A stretch of 64,000 nt of DNA from Paraburkholderia sp. HP33-1 (GCF_021390595.1 NZ_JAJEJR010000004.1:1-64000); one strand, 5' to 3'; positions 7,591 to 18,474 are shown, counted from the stretch's first letter. Notes: generated from the sequence alone by a model not told the origin. Translations and numbers: made by a program.

Positions 7591-8744
7591 AATCCTGGCG
7601 CGACTATCTCTCCCAATTGGCAAACGCCGAGAGTCTGCTGGACTTGACAGAGACACCCAGCGATCCACAAACGCGCGCGGAGCTGTACCGGCAGTTCCAG
7701 ATGAATCTCTCGCTTGCCTACTTCATCTACTTCCAATCCGATCCGCTTCATCCAGACTGGCTGCCTTTCCTCAATTCGGTCTTCATGTTGCAGCCGAATC
7801 CGGACGATACCTATTTCGTCGCACCTTTGCGAGGAGATCTGCGATACCGGCTAGTTGGAGAACGCGGCAGCGTGCATCTGCTGACGCTTGACATCGGCCG
7901 CGGCATCATGGGAACTACCGACGAAATTCACCCGCCCCTCGGTCAATTCGATTTCGATGATCTCGAGATTGGGGACGACGGCAGCTTCGAGATCCTGTTG
8001 AGCGCGCAGCGTCCTGCCGGGCACGACGGCAACTGGCTTGAACTGCACCCCGAAGCAGACTTCGCAATGCTGCGCCAGCGCTCTTATGCATGGGGAGCGG
8101 AGCGGGACGCACGAATCGCCATCGAGTGCCTCGATGCTCCTCTGATGAAGCCGCGGATGGACCACGAGAAGATCGCGACACGTACCAGCGAGCTGATGGA
8201 CTACGCTGCGCGCTTGTCACGCCGATGGCTCGCGCATATGCAACAACTGCGCTCGCGAATCAATATAAACGAGTTCGAGTTTTTCGCCTTCGGTGGCGGT
8301 CTAGCGAAGCAGGCGTACTGGCAGGCCATTTTCGACTTCGATGGTGAAGAAGCGCTCATTCTCGAAACCGCGTTGCCGCAAACTCGCCGCTATTGGAATG
8401 TCCAGTTGAACGACGCTCTGTTCAACGCGCTTGACTATATCGATCACCAAAGCAGCCTCAATGGAGTACAGGCGCACGTCGACGAAGACGGTCATTTTCG
8501 CGCGGTGATTGCTCATCGGGATCCCGGTGTTATCAACTGGCTGGACACATGCGGGGTCAATCGCGGGACTGCGATAGGCAGATGGTATGGGTGCAGTTCC
8601 GAGCCAGTTCCGACGCTCAAGCGCGTGCCGCTTTCCGAGTTGCGCGATCACTTACCGGCCGGCACTCGCTTCGTAGAGGCAGGCGAGCGCGAGCGACTTC
8701 TGCGCGCGAGGCGCATAGGTGCGCAGCTACGACGGCGTTGGTAA
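7557..8744 (+). CDS. DUF1214-like protein
   Basis: About 395 residues with no signal peptide. The second half (RYWNVQLNDALFNALDYIDH near residues 280-300, then DEDGHFRAVIAHRDPGVINWLDT) resembles the DUF1214 fold, often found beside oxidoreductases and sulfotransferases in catabolic clusters. The N-terminal part has the PNPDDTYF segment also typical of these proteins. The start is uncertain: ATG 7557 overlaps the dehydrogenase by 34 bases, and GTG 7578 overlaps by 13. Neither has a strong ribosome site. Its place between dehydrogenase and sulfotransferase indicates a role in the same pathway, but no catalytic function is known. Confidence 0.7.
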   Translation: MQGNGESVAELKSWRDYLSQLANAESLLDLTETPSDPQTRAELYRQFQMNLSLAYFIYFQSDPLHPDWLPFLNSVFMLQPNPDDTYFVAPLRGDLRYRLVGERGSVHLLTLDIGRGIMGTTDEIHPPLGQFDFDDLEIGDDGSFEILLSAQRPAGHDGNWLELHPEADFAMLRQRSYAWGAERDARIAIECLDAPLMKPRMDHEKIATRTSELMDYAARLSRRWLAHMQQLRSRININEFEFFAFGGGLAKQAYWQAIFDFDGEEALILETALPQTRRYWNVQLNDALFNALDYIDHQSSLNGVQAHVDEDGHFRAVIAHRDPGVINWLDTCGVNRGTAIGRWYGCSSEPVPTLKRVPLSELRDHLPAGTRFVEAGERERLLRARRIGAQLRRRW

Positions 8745-8772
8745 GGACCGAATGGTTTTCAGGAGACAATAG

Positions 8773-9942
8773 ATGTCACTACCAAAACGATTCACGGGCG
8801 CGGAAGAGGAGCTCCACGAGAGCGCGAGTGGGGCTGCTGGTTTAAGCGATTTCGGCTCGAGCGCTCAGTACATGCCGGGTCTGACGCAGCTTTTGAACGC
8901 CCTCGACGAGGACGGGCCGCGCTTTGCGCCGGGCGGACGCGAATTTGCATGGAATGCCGTTGTCGGCGCTTTAGTCTCGCGGCTGATGCTTGTAGAGGGC
9001 CTGCGCAAACATGCCGATGTTTGTTTGCAGACGCCGCGACGTCCGCTCGTCATCACTGGCATACCGAGAACGGGTACAACCGCTCTGCACAAGCTGCTTT
9101 CGGTGGATCCGCAATTTCAAGGCCTGGAAAAATGGCTCACTGTTTTTCCGCAACCACGGCCGCCGCGGGATACTTGGGCCGGCCATGCTCACTTTCGGGC
9201 GACCGAAGCCGGGCTCCAGGCCTTTTTCAAGTCGGCGCCAGAGATGCGAGCAGCGCACAACATCGTAGCCGACGAGGTAGATGAATGCCTCGAAATACTG
9301 AAGCAGGGCTTTTGCAGCAATCTGTGGGGCTCATCGTTCCGCGTACCTCAATATGACCGCTGGTGGCGCGAACAGAGCGAATTGCCGGCATATCACTATC
9401 TCGCAAAGACGATTAGTCTGATTGGCGTGTCCGACAGCGGAAAGACGTGGCTTTTGAAAAACCCAGGCCATCTGATGCAGTTGCCCGCGTTGTTCGAAGT
9501 CTTTCCCGATGCATGCGTCGTGCAGACTCATCGTGATCCAGTGGAGGCGCTGCCTTCGCTCGCTAGCGTGCTGGCGATGGCGCGTCGCGTTTCTGAGGGC
9601 GATCAGGTCGACAGGCAAGAGATCGGCAGGCGTGAACTCGATAACTGGGCGAGCGCCAGCGAAGCGGCGATTGCGGCGCGCGCATCGTTGCCGAAGAAGC
9701 AGTTCATCGATGTCAAGCAGGCCGACCTGCACGCCGACCCGATTGGCACAGTGAGGCGTATCTACGGTTACTTCGGCTTCCGATTGACCCCCGAAACGGT
9801 GGACGCGATGCGCCGACGCATTGAGGAGAGTCCTGAACGTGCCTATGGTGCGCATAAATATGCGGAGGACGAGTTCGGCCTTGCACCCGCTGCGGTCAGG
9901 GAACGCTTTTCCTGCTACATGACTACCTATGGGCTGCACTGA
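8773..9942 (+). CDS. PAPS-dependent sulfotransferase (Sulfotransfer_3 type)
   Basis: 389 residues. The 5'-phosphosulfate loop TGIPRTGTTALH lies near residues 93-104, and the 3'-phosphate-binding part is seen as VVQTHRDPVEALPSL. These are the two signatures of cytosolic or membrane-associated sulfotransferases, which move sulfate from PAPS to an alcohol or amine. AGGAGA lies just upstream of the ATG. It overlaps the VOC gene by one base (TGATG). The same operon encodes ATP sulfurylase, APS kinase and a PAP phosphatase, so the donor is made and the inhibitory product removed locally. The acceptor is unknown. This family is also found in steroid and lipid clusters. Confidence 0.88.
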   Translation: MSLPKRFTGAEEELHESASGAAGLSDFGSSAQYMPGLTQLLNALDEDGPRFAPGGREFAWNAVVGALVSRLMLVEGLRKHADVCLQTPRRPLVITGIPRTGTTALHKLLSVDPQFQGLEKWLTVFPQPRPPRDTWAGHAHFRATEAGLQAFFKSAPEMRAAHNIVADEVDECLEILKQGFCSNLWGSSFRVPQYDRWWREQSELPAYHYLAKTISLIGVSDSGKTWLLKNPGHLMQLPALFEVFPDACVVQTHRDPVEALPSLASVLAMARRVSEGDQVDRQEIGRRELDNWASASEAAIAARASLPKKQFIDVKQADLHADPIGTVRRIYGYFGFRLTPETVDAMRRRIEESPERAYGAHKYAEDEFGLAPAAVRERFSCYMTTYGLH

Positions 9943-10451
9943 TGAAAACGCTCTCGCTTTCGCCGTTCTCCGGTTTTCTACAGATTGCGTACGTCACAAC
10001 AGATGTGGACGAGGCAATTGACCGATTCCGCACGCAGCAGAACGTGCCAATGTGGGCGCGTTTACCGGGCATTGAAATCGAGTCCATCGTGGGACGCCGC
10101 TGCAAGCTGAACATCGCTCTTGCGTTTGTCGGATCGATTCAGCTGGAATTGATTGAGCCGCTTTCGGGCGACGACCGCGTTTATCGTGATGCGCTGCCTC
10201 AAGACGGCTTCGCGATCCGCCATCATCACATAGCGCAGTTGATTGAGAGCGAAGCCGCTTTCGATACACAGCGTGAGGAAATGGCCGCCGCCGGTGTGCC
10301 GATCGTCGTCGACGGTCAGGCACCGGGCTCCGCTCGCTACTTCTACACAGATCATCGGGCGACGTTGGGGCACTATGTCGAGCATATCTGGTACACGCCT
10401 GCCGGGCTTGCTGCGATGGAACAGGTGCCCCGCAATGGAGTAGTCCAATGA
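9942..10451 (+). CDS. VOC/glyoxalase-like protein
   Basis: 169 residues with the betaalphabetabetabeta pattern of the vicinal oxygen chelate superfamily: FLQIAYVTTDVDEAIDRF at the N-terminus, and IRHHHIAQLI and GHYVEHIWY later supplying histidine and glutamate ligands. Members of this glyoxalase-4-like group act as lyases, isomerases or epimerases on acyl or cyclic substrates. It is coupled by TGATG to the sulfotransferase and by ATGA to the phosphatase gene, so it is firmly part of the operon. A role in processing the sulfotransferase substrate is inferred. Confidence 0.78.
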   Translation: MKTLSLSPFSGFLQIAYVTTDVDEAIDRFRTQQNVPMWARLPGIEIESIVGRRCKLNIALAFVGSIQLELIEPLSGDDRVYRDALPQDGFAIRHHHIAQLIESEAAFDTQREEMAAAGVPIVVDGQAPGSARYFYTDHRATLGHYVEHIWYTPAGLAAMEQVPRNGVVQ

Positions 10452-11221
10452 ACACTGTCAGCACCGCGCATTGGGTCGACGATGATCACCGCCTTGCGGT
10501 GCACATCGCTACGGTGGCTGGCAGCGCCTTAAATGCGATACGTGCGTCGGCAATCCTCACGGGCACACCGTTGGGAGCAGTTGGCGATGCAACCGCGAAC
10601 GAACTCATTGCACACATTCTCGCTCAGACCCGGCCGGAAGACGGCTTTCTGTCGGAAGAGTCCGCGCCGGATCCAAAGCGATTAACCCTCGATCGTGTAT
10701 GGGTGATCGACCCGCTCGATGGAACGCGCGAGTATGGCGAACGCATCGAGGGGCGCGAAGACTGGGCGGTTCATGTGGCGCTGACAGTTTGCGGCGAGCC
10801 TCGCGCTTGCGCCGTGGCGCTTCCGGCTCGTGGCGTGACATTTGGGACGCTGTCGCCGCCTGCGGTGCCGACACCGCCTGAAGGGCGGCTGAAAATTCTC
10901 GTGAGCCGTTCGCGCGCTCCGGAGCTGGCAAAGAGGGTTGTGCAACGCCTGGACGCTGAACTTATACCGATGGGCTCCGCAGGCGCAAAGGCAATGGCAG
11001 TACTGCGTGGCGAGGCTCACGCGTATCTTCATGCCGGTGGGCAGTACGAATGGGATTCGTGCGCACCGGTTGGCGTCGCGCTTGCGGCTGGCCTTCACGC
11101 CAGCCGCATTGACGGCAGCTCATGCATCTATAACGGGACTGACGTCGCGATGCCCGATCTACTGATTTGTCGTCGGGAAATTGCCAAAGTGATGCTCGGT
11201 GCCATCGCTGCCGCGCAGTGA
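10448..11221 (+). CDS. 3'(2'),5'-bisphosphate nucleotidase-like phosphatase (CysQ/IMPase family)
   Basis: 257 residues of the lithium-sensitive inositol monophosphatase superfamily. The metal site DPLDGTREY lies near residues 87-95, with SEES upstream and the C-terminal WDSCAPVGVALAAG that supplies the third aspartate. CysQ hydrolyses 3'-phosphoadenosine 5'-phosphate (PAP), the product that inhibits sulfotransferases. Its position between the sulfotransferase and CysD, with ATGA overlap on one side, strongly supports that role over inositol phosphatase. It is probably a second copy specific to this operon rather than the housekeeping one. Confidence 0.83.
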   Translation: MNTVSTAHWVDDDHRLAVHIATVAGSALNAIRASAILTGTPLGAVGDATANELIAHILAQTRPEDGFLSEESAPDPKRLTLDRVWVIDPLDGTREYGERIEGREDWAVHVALTVCGEPRACAVALPARGVTFGTLSPPAVPTPPEGRLKILVSRSRAPELAKRVVQRLDAELIPMGSAGAKAMAVLRGEAHAYLHAGGQYEWDSCAPVGVALAAGLHASRIDGSSCIYNGTDVAMPDLLICRREIAKVMLGAIAAAQ

Positions 11222-11245
11222 AACTCCCTTGTACAAGGATTTTCC

Positions 11246-12148
11246 ATGCCTTCATTGACTCATCTGCGGCGGCTGGAAGCCGAGAGCATTCATATTTTGC
11301 GAGAAGTCGTCGCCGAGGCGCAACGTCCAGTGATGCTCTACTCGATCGGCAAGGACAGCGCCTGCATGCTGCATCTGGCAAAAAAGGCGTTTTATCCGGC
11401 GTTCCCACCGTTTCCGCTTCTCCACGTCGATACCACCTGGAAATTCCGAGACATGTACGCGATGCGTGACCGCGTGGCTCAGGAGAGTGGGATGGAGCTG
11501 ATCGTCCATCAGAACCCGGAAGCGAAGGAATTGGGGATCAACCCGTTCGATCACGGTTCGCAGGTTCACACCGACATGTGGAAGACGCAAGGCTTGAAGC
11601 AGGCGCTTGCCAAACACGGCTTCGATGCCGCCTTCGGAGGGGCTCGCAGAGACGAAGAGAAATCGCGTGCGAAAGAGCGAATCTTCTCGTTCCGTACGGC
11701 TACCCACCAGTGGGATCCGAAGAACCAGCGACCCGAATTGTGGCGTCTGTACAACGCGCGAAAGAGTAATGGCGAGTCAATTCGAGTGTTTCCTATCTCT
11801 AACTGGACCGAACTGGACGTCTGGCAGTACATCTACCTCGAAAGTATCCCCATCGTGCCGCTGTATTTCGCGGCGAGACGAACTGTGGTGAATCGGGACG
11901 GCACGCTGGTGATGGTGGACGATGACCGCATGCCGCTCAAGCCACGCGAGAGGGTCGAGGAAAAAATGGTGCGCTTCCGCACGCTTGGTTGCTATCCGTT
12001 GACCGGAGCGGTCGAGTCGAACGCCACAACCTTGCCGCAGATTATTCAGGAAATGCTGTTGACGACGACCTCCGAGCGACAGGGCCGCCTGATCGATCAT
12101 GACGGCGCCGCATCGATGGAGAGGAAGAAACAGGAGGGGTACTTCTAA
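11246..12148 (+). CDS. cysD: Sulfate adenylyltransferase subunit 2 (ATP sulfurylase small subunit)
   Basis: 300 residues, the normal CysD length. It has the PP-loop-like [12 protein letters not shown] near residues 33-44, the [15 protein letters not shown] strand, [17 protein letters not shown] and the C-terminal LTGAVES and RQGRLIDHD. CysD with the GTPase CysN makes adenosine 5'-phosphosulfate from ATP and sulfate. AAGGATTTTCC lies before the ATG. The stop overlaps the CysNC start as TAATG. Because it is embedded behind a sulfotransferase and CysQ-like gene, the product is most likely destined for PAPS rather than cysteine synthesis. Confidence 0.95.
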   Translation: MPSLTHLRRLEAESIHILREVVAEAQRPVMLYSIGKDSACMLHLAKKAFYPAFPPFPLLHVDTTWKFRDMYAMRDRVAQESGMELIVHQNPEAKELGINPFDHGSQVHTDMWKTQGLKQALAKHGFDAAFGGARRDEEKSRAKERIFSFRTATHQWDPKNQRPELWRLYNARKSNGESIRVFPISNWTELDVWQYIYLESIPIVPLYFAARRTVVNRDGTLVMVDDDRMPLKPRERVEEKMVRFRTLGCYPLTGAVESNATTLPQIIQEMLLTTTSERQGRLIDHDGAASMERKKQEGYF

Positions 12149-14073
12149 TGGCACACGTCTCTGAACTGATCGGGACCGACATTGAACGGTATCTGACGCA
12201 GCACGAAACAAAAGGTCTTTTGCGTTTCATCACATGCGGGAGTGTGGATGACGGAAAAAGCACGCTGATTGGCCGATTACTCTACGAATCCAAGATGCTA
12301 TTCGAGGACCAGCTCGCCGCGCTCGAAGCCGATTCGAAAACGGTCGGTACGCGTGGCGGAGAAATAGACTACGCGCTGCTGCTGGACGGCCTTGCCGCAG
12401 AGCGCGAGCAGGGCATCACCATCGACGTTGCCTACTGGTTTTTCTCGACCGACCGCCGCAAGTTCATCGTGGCCGATACGCCCGGGCACGTGCAATATAC
12501 CCGGAACATGATAACCGGGGCCTCCACGGCCGATCTGGCCGTCCTCCTGGTGGATGCACGCAAAGGCGTGTTGCAGCAGACCCGCCGGCACAGCTACCTT
12601 TTGTCGCTGATCGGCATCCGCAACGTTGTTCTCGCGGTCAATAAAATGGACCTCGTCGCTTACTCGCGGGAACGATTCGACGAAATTTCGCGCGAATATG
12701 ACGAATTTGCCGGAAAGATCGGCATACCAGGCGTGGTCGCAATTCCGATCTCGGGCGTGAATGGTGACAACATTGTTAAAAGAAGCACGAAGACGGCATG
12801 GTATGACGGGCCGTGTTTGATGCATCACCTCGAGACGGTCGAGATCGACGAAGCGCACTTGCAGACACAGCCATTGCGTTTCCCAGTGCAGTGGGTTAAC
12901 CGCCCCGATCTTGATTTCCGCGGGTTTGCCGGAACAATTGCGTCCGGCGCGATGCGTGTCGGACAGCGTGTACAAGTACAGCCCTCGGGCTGGGAAAGCA
13001 CTGTGGCAAGAATCGTGACGGCCGATGGTGATCTTGACGAGGCGTTCGCGCAACAGTCCGTGACGCTTGTGCTCGCTGACGAAGTGGATGTATCTCGCGG
13101 AGATCTTATCTCTCCGTCCGATTCGCCGGCACAGATTGCAGACCAGTTCGAAGCAGCCCTCGTGTGGATGAGCGACCAGCCCATGCTCCGTGGACGCAGT
13201 TACTTGCTGAAGATCGGCACCCGCACCGTTACGGCAACGATATTGCCGCTGAAATACAAGCTGAACATTGATACGCTCGACCATGTGGCTAGCGAGACGC
13301 TGGCCTTAAACGAAATCGGCGTCGCAGAATTAGAGTTTGACCGCCCGATAGCCTTCGATCCATACGAGCAGAACCACGAAACGGGCGGGTTCATCGTGAT
13401 TGACCGTATGACGAACATCACGGTCGGTGCCGGCATGCTGCGTTTCGCACTGCGTCGTGCCAGCAATATTTGCTGGCAGACCCTCGCGGTCGATAAACGC
13501 GCGCGCCAGGTGCTGAATGGGCACCAGAGCGGCGTTGTCTGGCTGACCGGACTTTCTGGCGCGGGTAAATCAACAATTGCCAACTTCCTTGAAAAGCGTT
13601 TGCATGCGATGGGAAAGCGAACCTATCTTCTCGATGGCGACAATGTTCGGCACGGATTGAACAAGGATCTCGGATTTACAGCCGAGGATCGGGTGGAAAA
13701 TGTCCGCCGCATTGCCGAGGTGGCGAAGTTGATGGCCGATGCGGGGGTGATCGTCATTACGGCCTTCATTTCACCATTTCGTGCAGAACGGGCGCTAGCG
13801 CGCGAGCTCATGGAGGACGGTGAATTCATCGAAGTCTTCGTCGACACGCCACTGGAGGTGGCCGAGGAGCGCGATCCGAAGGGGCTGTACAAGAAGGCGC
13901 GCAGCGGGGAGTTGAAAAACTTCACAGGAATCGATTCGCCCTATGAGCCTCCGCAGGCTCCTGAAGTTCACATTAATACCACGACTGTTTTCCCCGAAAC
14001 GGCTGTTGAGGTGATCTTCGAGAAACTTCAAGCCGTGGGATTCTTTGACGTCTCGAGGGGAGCGCCGCTCTGA
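12148..14073 (+). CDS. cysNC: Bifunctional sulfate adenylyltransferase subunit 1/APS kinase
   Basis: 641 residues forming a fusion. Residues about 1-440 are the CysN GTPase: P-loop GSVDDGKST near 31-39, [12 protein letters not shown], and NKMDL. Residues about 455-640 are an APS kinase with P-loop GLSGAGKST near 467-475 and [15 protein letters not shown]. CysN activates CysD by GTP hydrolysis and the CysC domain phosphorylates APS to PAPS. The fused form, as in NodQ, is typical of sulfation rather than only sulfate assimilation. It is the last gene of the operon starting at 6568. No terminator was recognised after it. Confidence 0.95.
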   Translation: MAHVSELIGTDIERYLTQHETKGLLRFITCGSVDDGKSTLIGRLLYESKMLFEDQLAALEADSKTVGTRGGEIDYALLLDGLAAEREQGITIDVAYWFFSTDRRKFIVADTPGHVQYTRNMITGASTADLAVLLVDARKGVLQQTRRHSYLLSLIGIRNVVLAVNKMDLVAYSRERFDEISREYDEFAGKIGIPGVVAIPISGVNGDNIVKRSTKTAWYDGPCLMHHLETVEIDEAHLQTQPLRFPVQWVNRPDLDFRGFAGTIASGAMRVGQRVQVQPSGWESTVARIVTADGDLDEAFAQQSVTLVLADEVDVSRGDLISPSDSPAQIADQFEAALVWMSDQPMLRGRSYLLKIGTRTVTATILPLKYKLNIDTLDHVASETLALNEIGVAELEFDRPIAFDPYEQNHETGGFIVIDRMTNITVGAGMLRFALRRASNICWQTLAVDKRARQVLNGHQSGVVWLTGLSGAGKSTIANFLEKRLHAMGKRTYLLDGDNVRHGLNKDLGFTAEDRVENVRRIAEVAKLMADAGVIVITAFISPFRAERALARELMEDGEFIEVFVDTPLEVAEERDPKGLYKKARSGELKNFTGIDSPYEPPQAPEVHINTTTVFPETAVEVIFEKLQAVGFFDVSRGAPL

Positions 14074-14280
14074 GATGGCTGTGGGGCGCTGGTTTCCGTC
14101 GAGCGATACGGTCCCATCGCCAAACGTACGGCGTTCATATTGTTATACGACATTCATTTATGTATACTCCTTGCTGTTGGCTACGGGAGATGCCGAGCGC
14201 AATTCCCGGGTCGGCGGCGCCCTCGACGGGCGGCAGTCCAACGAGTATGGCGACGTTACGAGGCCAAGGAGACAGCGGGG

Positions 14281-15951
14281 ATGGTGGAAGAGAATCAGCA
14301 AGGGCACGGTCCGCGCGAGTCGATGGAATACGACGTGGTGATCGTCGGCGGTGGTCCTGCGGGGCTCTCTGCGGCGATTCGCCTGAAACAGCGGGCGGCA
14401 GAAAAGGGCGCCGAGATTGGCGTCTGCGTTCTGGAAAAGGGTTCAGAAATTGGGGCGCATATCCTCTCGGGTGCGGTCATGGACCCGCGTGCGTTGAATG
14501 AGCTGATTCCCAACTGGAAAGAAGAGGGCGCGCCGCTAAACGTGCCTGTGAGCAAAGACCGCTTCCTCTTTCTTTCGGAGACAAGCGCGAGGGCGGTGCC
14601 AAACTGGGCATTGCCGGGCAACTTCAAAAACCACGGCAACTACGTGATCAGCCTCGCGAACGTCACGCGCTGGCTCGGCCAGCAAGCGGAGGCGCTGGGG
14701 GTCGAGATCTTCCCGGGCTTCCCGGCCGCAGAGATTCTTTACAACGACGACGGCTCGGTAAAAGGTGTTGCCACCGGCAATGTGGGCATAGGCAAGGATG
14801 GAGAGCCCACCGAGAACTTTCAGCTCGGCATGGAGCTGCACGCGAAATACACGCTGTTCTGCGAAGGCTGTCGCGGTCACCTTGGCCGCCAGCTCAACGC
14901 GAATTTCAAGCTCGGCAAGAACGCCGACCCCCAAGTTTACGGCATCGGCATCAAGGAACTGTGGGAGATCGATCCTGCGAAACACCAGCCGGGGCTGGTG
15001 ATTCACACGGCTGGCTGGCCGCTGCAGTCGGACACCTACGGCGGATCATTCCTGTACCACATCGACAACAATCAGGTGATGGTGGGCTTCGTTGTGGGTC
15101 TCGCGTATCAGAACCCCTACCTTTCGCCGTTCGAGGAGTTCCAGCGCTACAAGACACACCCCGAAATTCGGAAAATCCTGGAAGGCGGCAAGCGCGTGTC
15201 GTATGGTGCGCGCGCGATTACGGCCGGCGGCCTGATGTCGCTGCCGAACCTCGTCTTTCCTGGCGGCGCGCTTGTGGGTGACGATGCCGGCTTCCTGAAC
15301 GCATCGCGCATCAAAGGCAGCCACGCGGCGATCAAGACCGGCATGCTGGCCGCGGATGCAGCGTTCGAGGCGTTGCAGGCTGGCCGGCAACACGACGAAC
15401 TCGCGGCTTACCCGGAAGCGTTCAAGCAGTCGTGGCTCTACAGGGAGTTGTACAAGGCGCGCAACTTCAAGCAGTGGATGAGCAAGGGCCTGCACATCGG
15501 CACACTGATGGTGGGAATCGAGCAGAAGGTGCTCGGCGGCAATGTGCCTTGGACGCTGCATCACCAGCATTGCGATCACGAAATGCTGAAACCCGCGTCG
15601 CATTGTAAGCCGATCGAGTATCCAAAGCCTGACGGTAAACTCACATTCGATCGTCTGTCGTCCGTTTTCATTTCGAATACGAACCACGAAGAAAATCAGC
15701 CGGCGCACCTTACGCTCAGGGACGCGAGTGTGCCGGTGAACGTGAACCTTCGAACTTATGCCGGTCCGGAATCCCGCTTCTGTCCCGCCGGCGTCTACGA
15801 GTATGTGAAGGACGATCAGGAAAAGGACCGTCTGCAAATCAACGCGCAGAATTGCGTGCACTGCAAGACCTGCGATATCAAGGATCCGACACAGAACATC
15901 GTGTGGGTCACGCCGGAAGGCGGCGGCGGGCCGAACTATCCAAACATGTGA
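14281..15951 (+). CDS. Electron transfer flavoprotein-ubiquinone oxidoreductase
   Basis: 556 residues, the standard ETF-QO size. The FAD motif VIVGGGPAGLSAA is near residues 19-31, the ubiquinone and membrane-contact regions are in the middle, and the C-terminal ferredoxin-like part has CPAGVYEYV and CVHCKTCDIKDPTQN, which bind one 4Fe-4S cluster. It passes electrons from acyl-CoA dehydrogenases via ETF to the quinone pool at the inner membrane. ATG 14281 is chosen because AAGGAG lies about 10 bases upstream and the N-terminal extension matches burkholderial homologues; ATG 14323 is the alternative. Probably an additional copy serving acyl-CoA oxidation by neighbouring genes. Confidence 0.93.
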   Translation: MVEENQQGHGPRESMEYDVVIVGGGPAGLSAAIRLKQRAAEKGAEIGVCVLEKGSEIGAHILSGAVMDPRALNELIPNWKEEGAPLNVPVSKDRFLFLSETSARAVPNWALPGNFKNHGNYVISLANVTRWLGQQAEALGVEIFPGFPAAEILYNDDGSVKGVATGNVGIGKDGEPTENFQLGMELHAKYTLFCEGCRGHLGRQLNANFKLGKNADPQVYGIGIKELWEIDPAKHQPGLVIHTAGWPLQSDTYGGSFLYHIDNNQVMVGFVVGLAYQNPYLSPFEEFQRYKTHPEIRKILEGGKRVSYGARAITAGGLMSLPNLVFPGGALVGDDAGFLNASRIKGSHAAIKTGMLAADAAFEALQAGRQHDELAAYPEAFKQSWLYRELYKARNFKQWMSKGLHIGTLMVGIEQKVLGGNVPWTLHHQHCDHEMLKPASHCKPIEYPKPDGKLTFDRLSSVFISNTNHEENQPAHLTLRDASVPVNVNLRTYAGPESRFCPAGVYEYVKDDQEKDRLQINAQNCVHCKTCDIKDPTQNIVWVTPEGGGGPNYPNM

Positions 15952-16824
<873 letters not shown>

Positions 16825-16923
16825 TTTTCCCATGCTTAGCGTTGCCGCCGAGCTTTCGGACAAGCAGGGTAGCGTGCCAAATCCGAAGGCTTGCCAAGCG
16901 GCTTCCCAATTCGACCGTTGGAA

Positions 16924-17778
16924 ATGATCAAATCAGCCTCGGATCACGGCGGGTCGTCCCGCCCCGCTGTACTCGTAACAGGAGCCGCTAAACGGATCGG
17001 ACGGGCGCTTGCCCTCGGCTTCGCCGCGCGAGGATGGGATGTCGCGGTGCATTATCACAAATCAAAGGACGAAGCCCGAGCGGTAGTCGATCACATCAAA
17101 TCTCAGGGGCGCAGATCAGTCGCGCTGTGCGCGGACTTGGCGATCGAGGAACAAGTTCGGCAACTGGTACCAGCGTGCGTGAAGACCTTCGATCGACTTG
17201 ATTGCGTCCTCAACTGTGCATCACGATTCGATGAGGACACCGCGCAAACATTTGGTTATACGCGGCTCCTGGAACTTATGGCGATCAACGTCGCCGCGCC
17301 TCTCGCGTTGGCACGAGGCCTTTTCGAGGTGGTGCCAGACAGCGCGGTATCGGACGAAGCGAAGCGTGGCGTAGTCGTGAACGTGCTTGACCAGAAGCTT
17401 TTCAACATGAACCCCGACTACATCTCATACACGGCGACCAAGGCTGCGCTGGCCAACGCGACCATCGCGCTCGCACAAGCTCTCGCACCGAAAGTCAGAG
17501 TGGTGGGGCTGGCTCCTGGATTGACGCTAGTGTCTGGCGATCAGACACAGGAACAATTCGATACCGTCCACAAGATGACACCGCTTCTGCGGGGTTCGCG
17601 GACTAGCGATATCGTCGAAGCTGCTGCGTACCTTGCCAATGCGCATGGCATCACTGGGACGACATTGGTTGTCGATGGAGGGCAGCACCTTGTATCGAGC
17701 CGCCGCGACGTATTGTTTCTGAACTCGGAGGTCACAAGCCATCCGGCGGTCGCATGTCTCTCCGCAGACGGACGGTGA
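16924..17778 (+). CDS. SDR oxidoreductase, pteridine reductase/FolM-like
   Basis: About 284 residues from the ATG at 16924 (TTG 16891 is also open). It has the TGAAKRIGRALALGF cofactor motif, HYHKSKDEA typical of NADPH-preferring pteridine reductases, the NCASRF motif in place of NNAG, and catalytic YTATK near residue 168. FolM-type enzymes reduce dihydromonapterin or dihydrobiopterin. It lies between panC and panD, separated from the latter by a broken TetR gene. Other SDR roles cannot be excluded, but the KS after the second beta strand favours the pteridine reductase group. Confidence 0.78.
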   Translation: MIKSASDHGGSSRPAVLVTGAAKRIGRALALGFAARGWDVAVHYHKSKDEARAVVDHIKSQGRRSVALCADLAIEEQVRQLVPACVKTFDRLDCVLNCASRFDEDTAQTFGYTRLLELMAINVAAPLALARGLFEVVPDSAVSDEAKRGVVVNVLDQKLFNMNPDYISYTATKAALANATIALAQALAPKVRVVGLAPGLTLVSGDQTQEQFDTVHKMTPLLRGSRTSDIVEAAAYLANAHGITGTTLVVDGGQHLVSSRRDVLFLNSEVTSHPAVACLSADGR

Positions 17779-17828
17779 ATAGTCGATGACGAGAGAAACG
17801 TACATTCTCCGACTATCGAGGGTAAGCA

Positions 17829-18474
17829 ATGAAGCGGAAATTTCAAGGGATTGTTACTTGCGAGAAGCTTCTCGATAGTGCGGAATCTATTTTTTTGAGC
17901 GTAGCGTCGCGTCGACGACCCTTGAGGACATTGCTCGTGCGAGCGGTATGACTCGCGGTGCTATCTGCGGTCACTTCACGAACAAATGGTCGATCGTAAG
18001 TGCCCTATTCGAACGATCGGCGCTTCCGCTTGAACCATTCGCTGTCTCGACCGAAGAAGTGGCAACGGCAACCGTCGACGCGTCGCGTGGCGAGTTCGAA
18101 CAGCGGTTAGCTGATGTGCTACGGCCAGGCACGAAGCGGCGTCTGGATTCGATTGTGCCGTCCACTCCGAAAATTCAAGGCGACTGCATTTTGTCGGCAA
18201 GATGTTGAGGGAGTCGGCGCTACTTGCGCAGTCTTCGATCGAGGCAGCACTGGCTCTCTTCGCGAAACCTAAAGCTATATCTGAGCATCTCGACTACGGG
18301 CTGGAGGCGATCTTCATTTACGCGTGCCTGACAGGGTACTTCCGCCGCAGCTTGATCCTGTCGCCTCCAGCCGGCGCCGAAAAACTACTTGCTCGGGAGA
18401 TAGTGCGAAAGACATTTTTCAACAATGTTTATAGAAGACCATCGATCGCCCCGAGACATCTTGATGTGCACTGA
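17829..18474 (+). pseudogene. Frameshifted TetR/AcrR-type regulator
   Basis: Three reading frames together spell a TetR regulator. MKRKFQGIVTCEKLLDSAESIF opens from ATG 17829. After a run of seven T residues near 17888-17896 the helix-turn-helix continues one frame over as FFERSVASTTLEDIARASGMTRGAICGHF. A second break near 18205 leads to the C-terminal part SSIEAALALFAKPKAISEHLDY in a third frame. The AcrR-like consensus is clear across the breaks, so the gene is inactive unless slippage restores it. It lies between the FolM-like gene and panD. Confidence 0.75.

Noticed and set aside
12298..13284. 328-residue frame antisense to cysNC
   Set aside because: It mirrors the GTPase region of cysNC, whose motifs are unambiguous, and has no recognisable domain.
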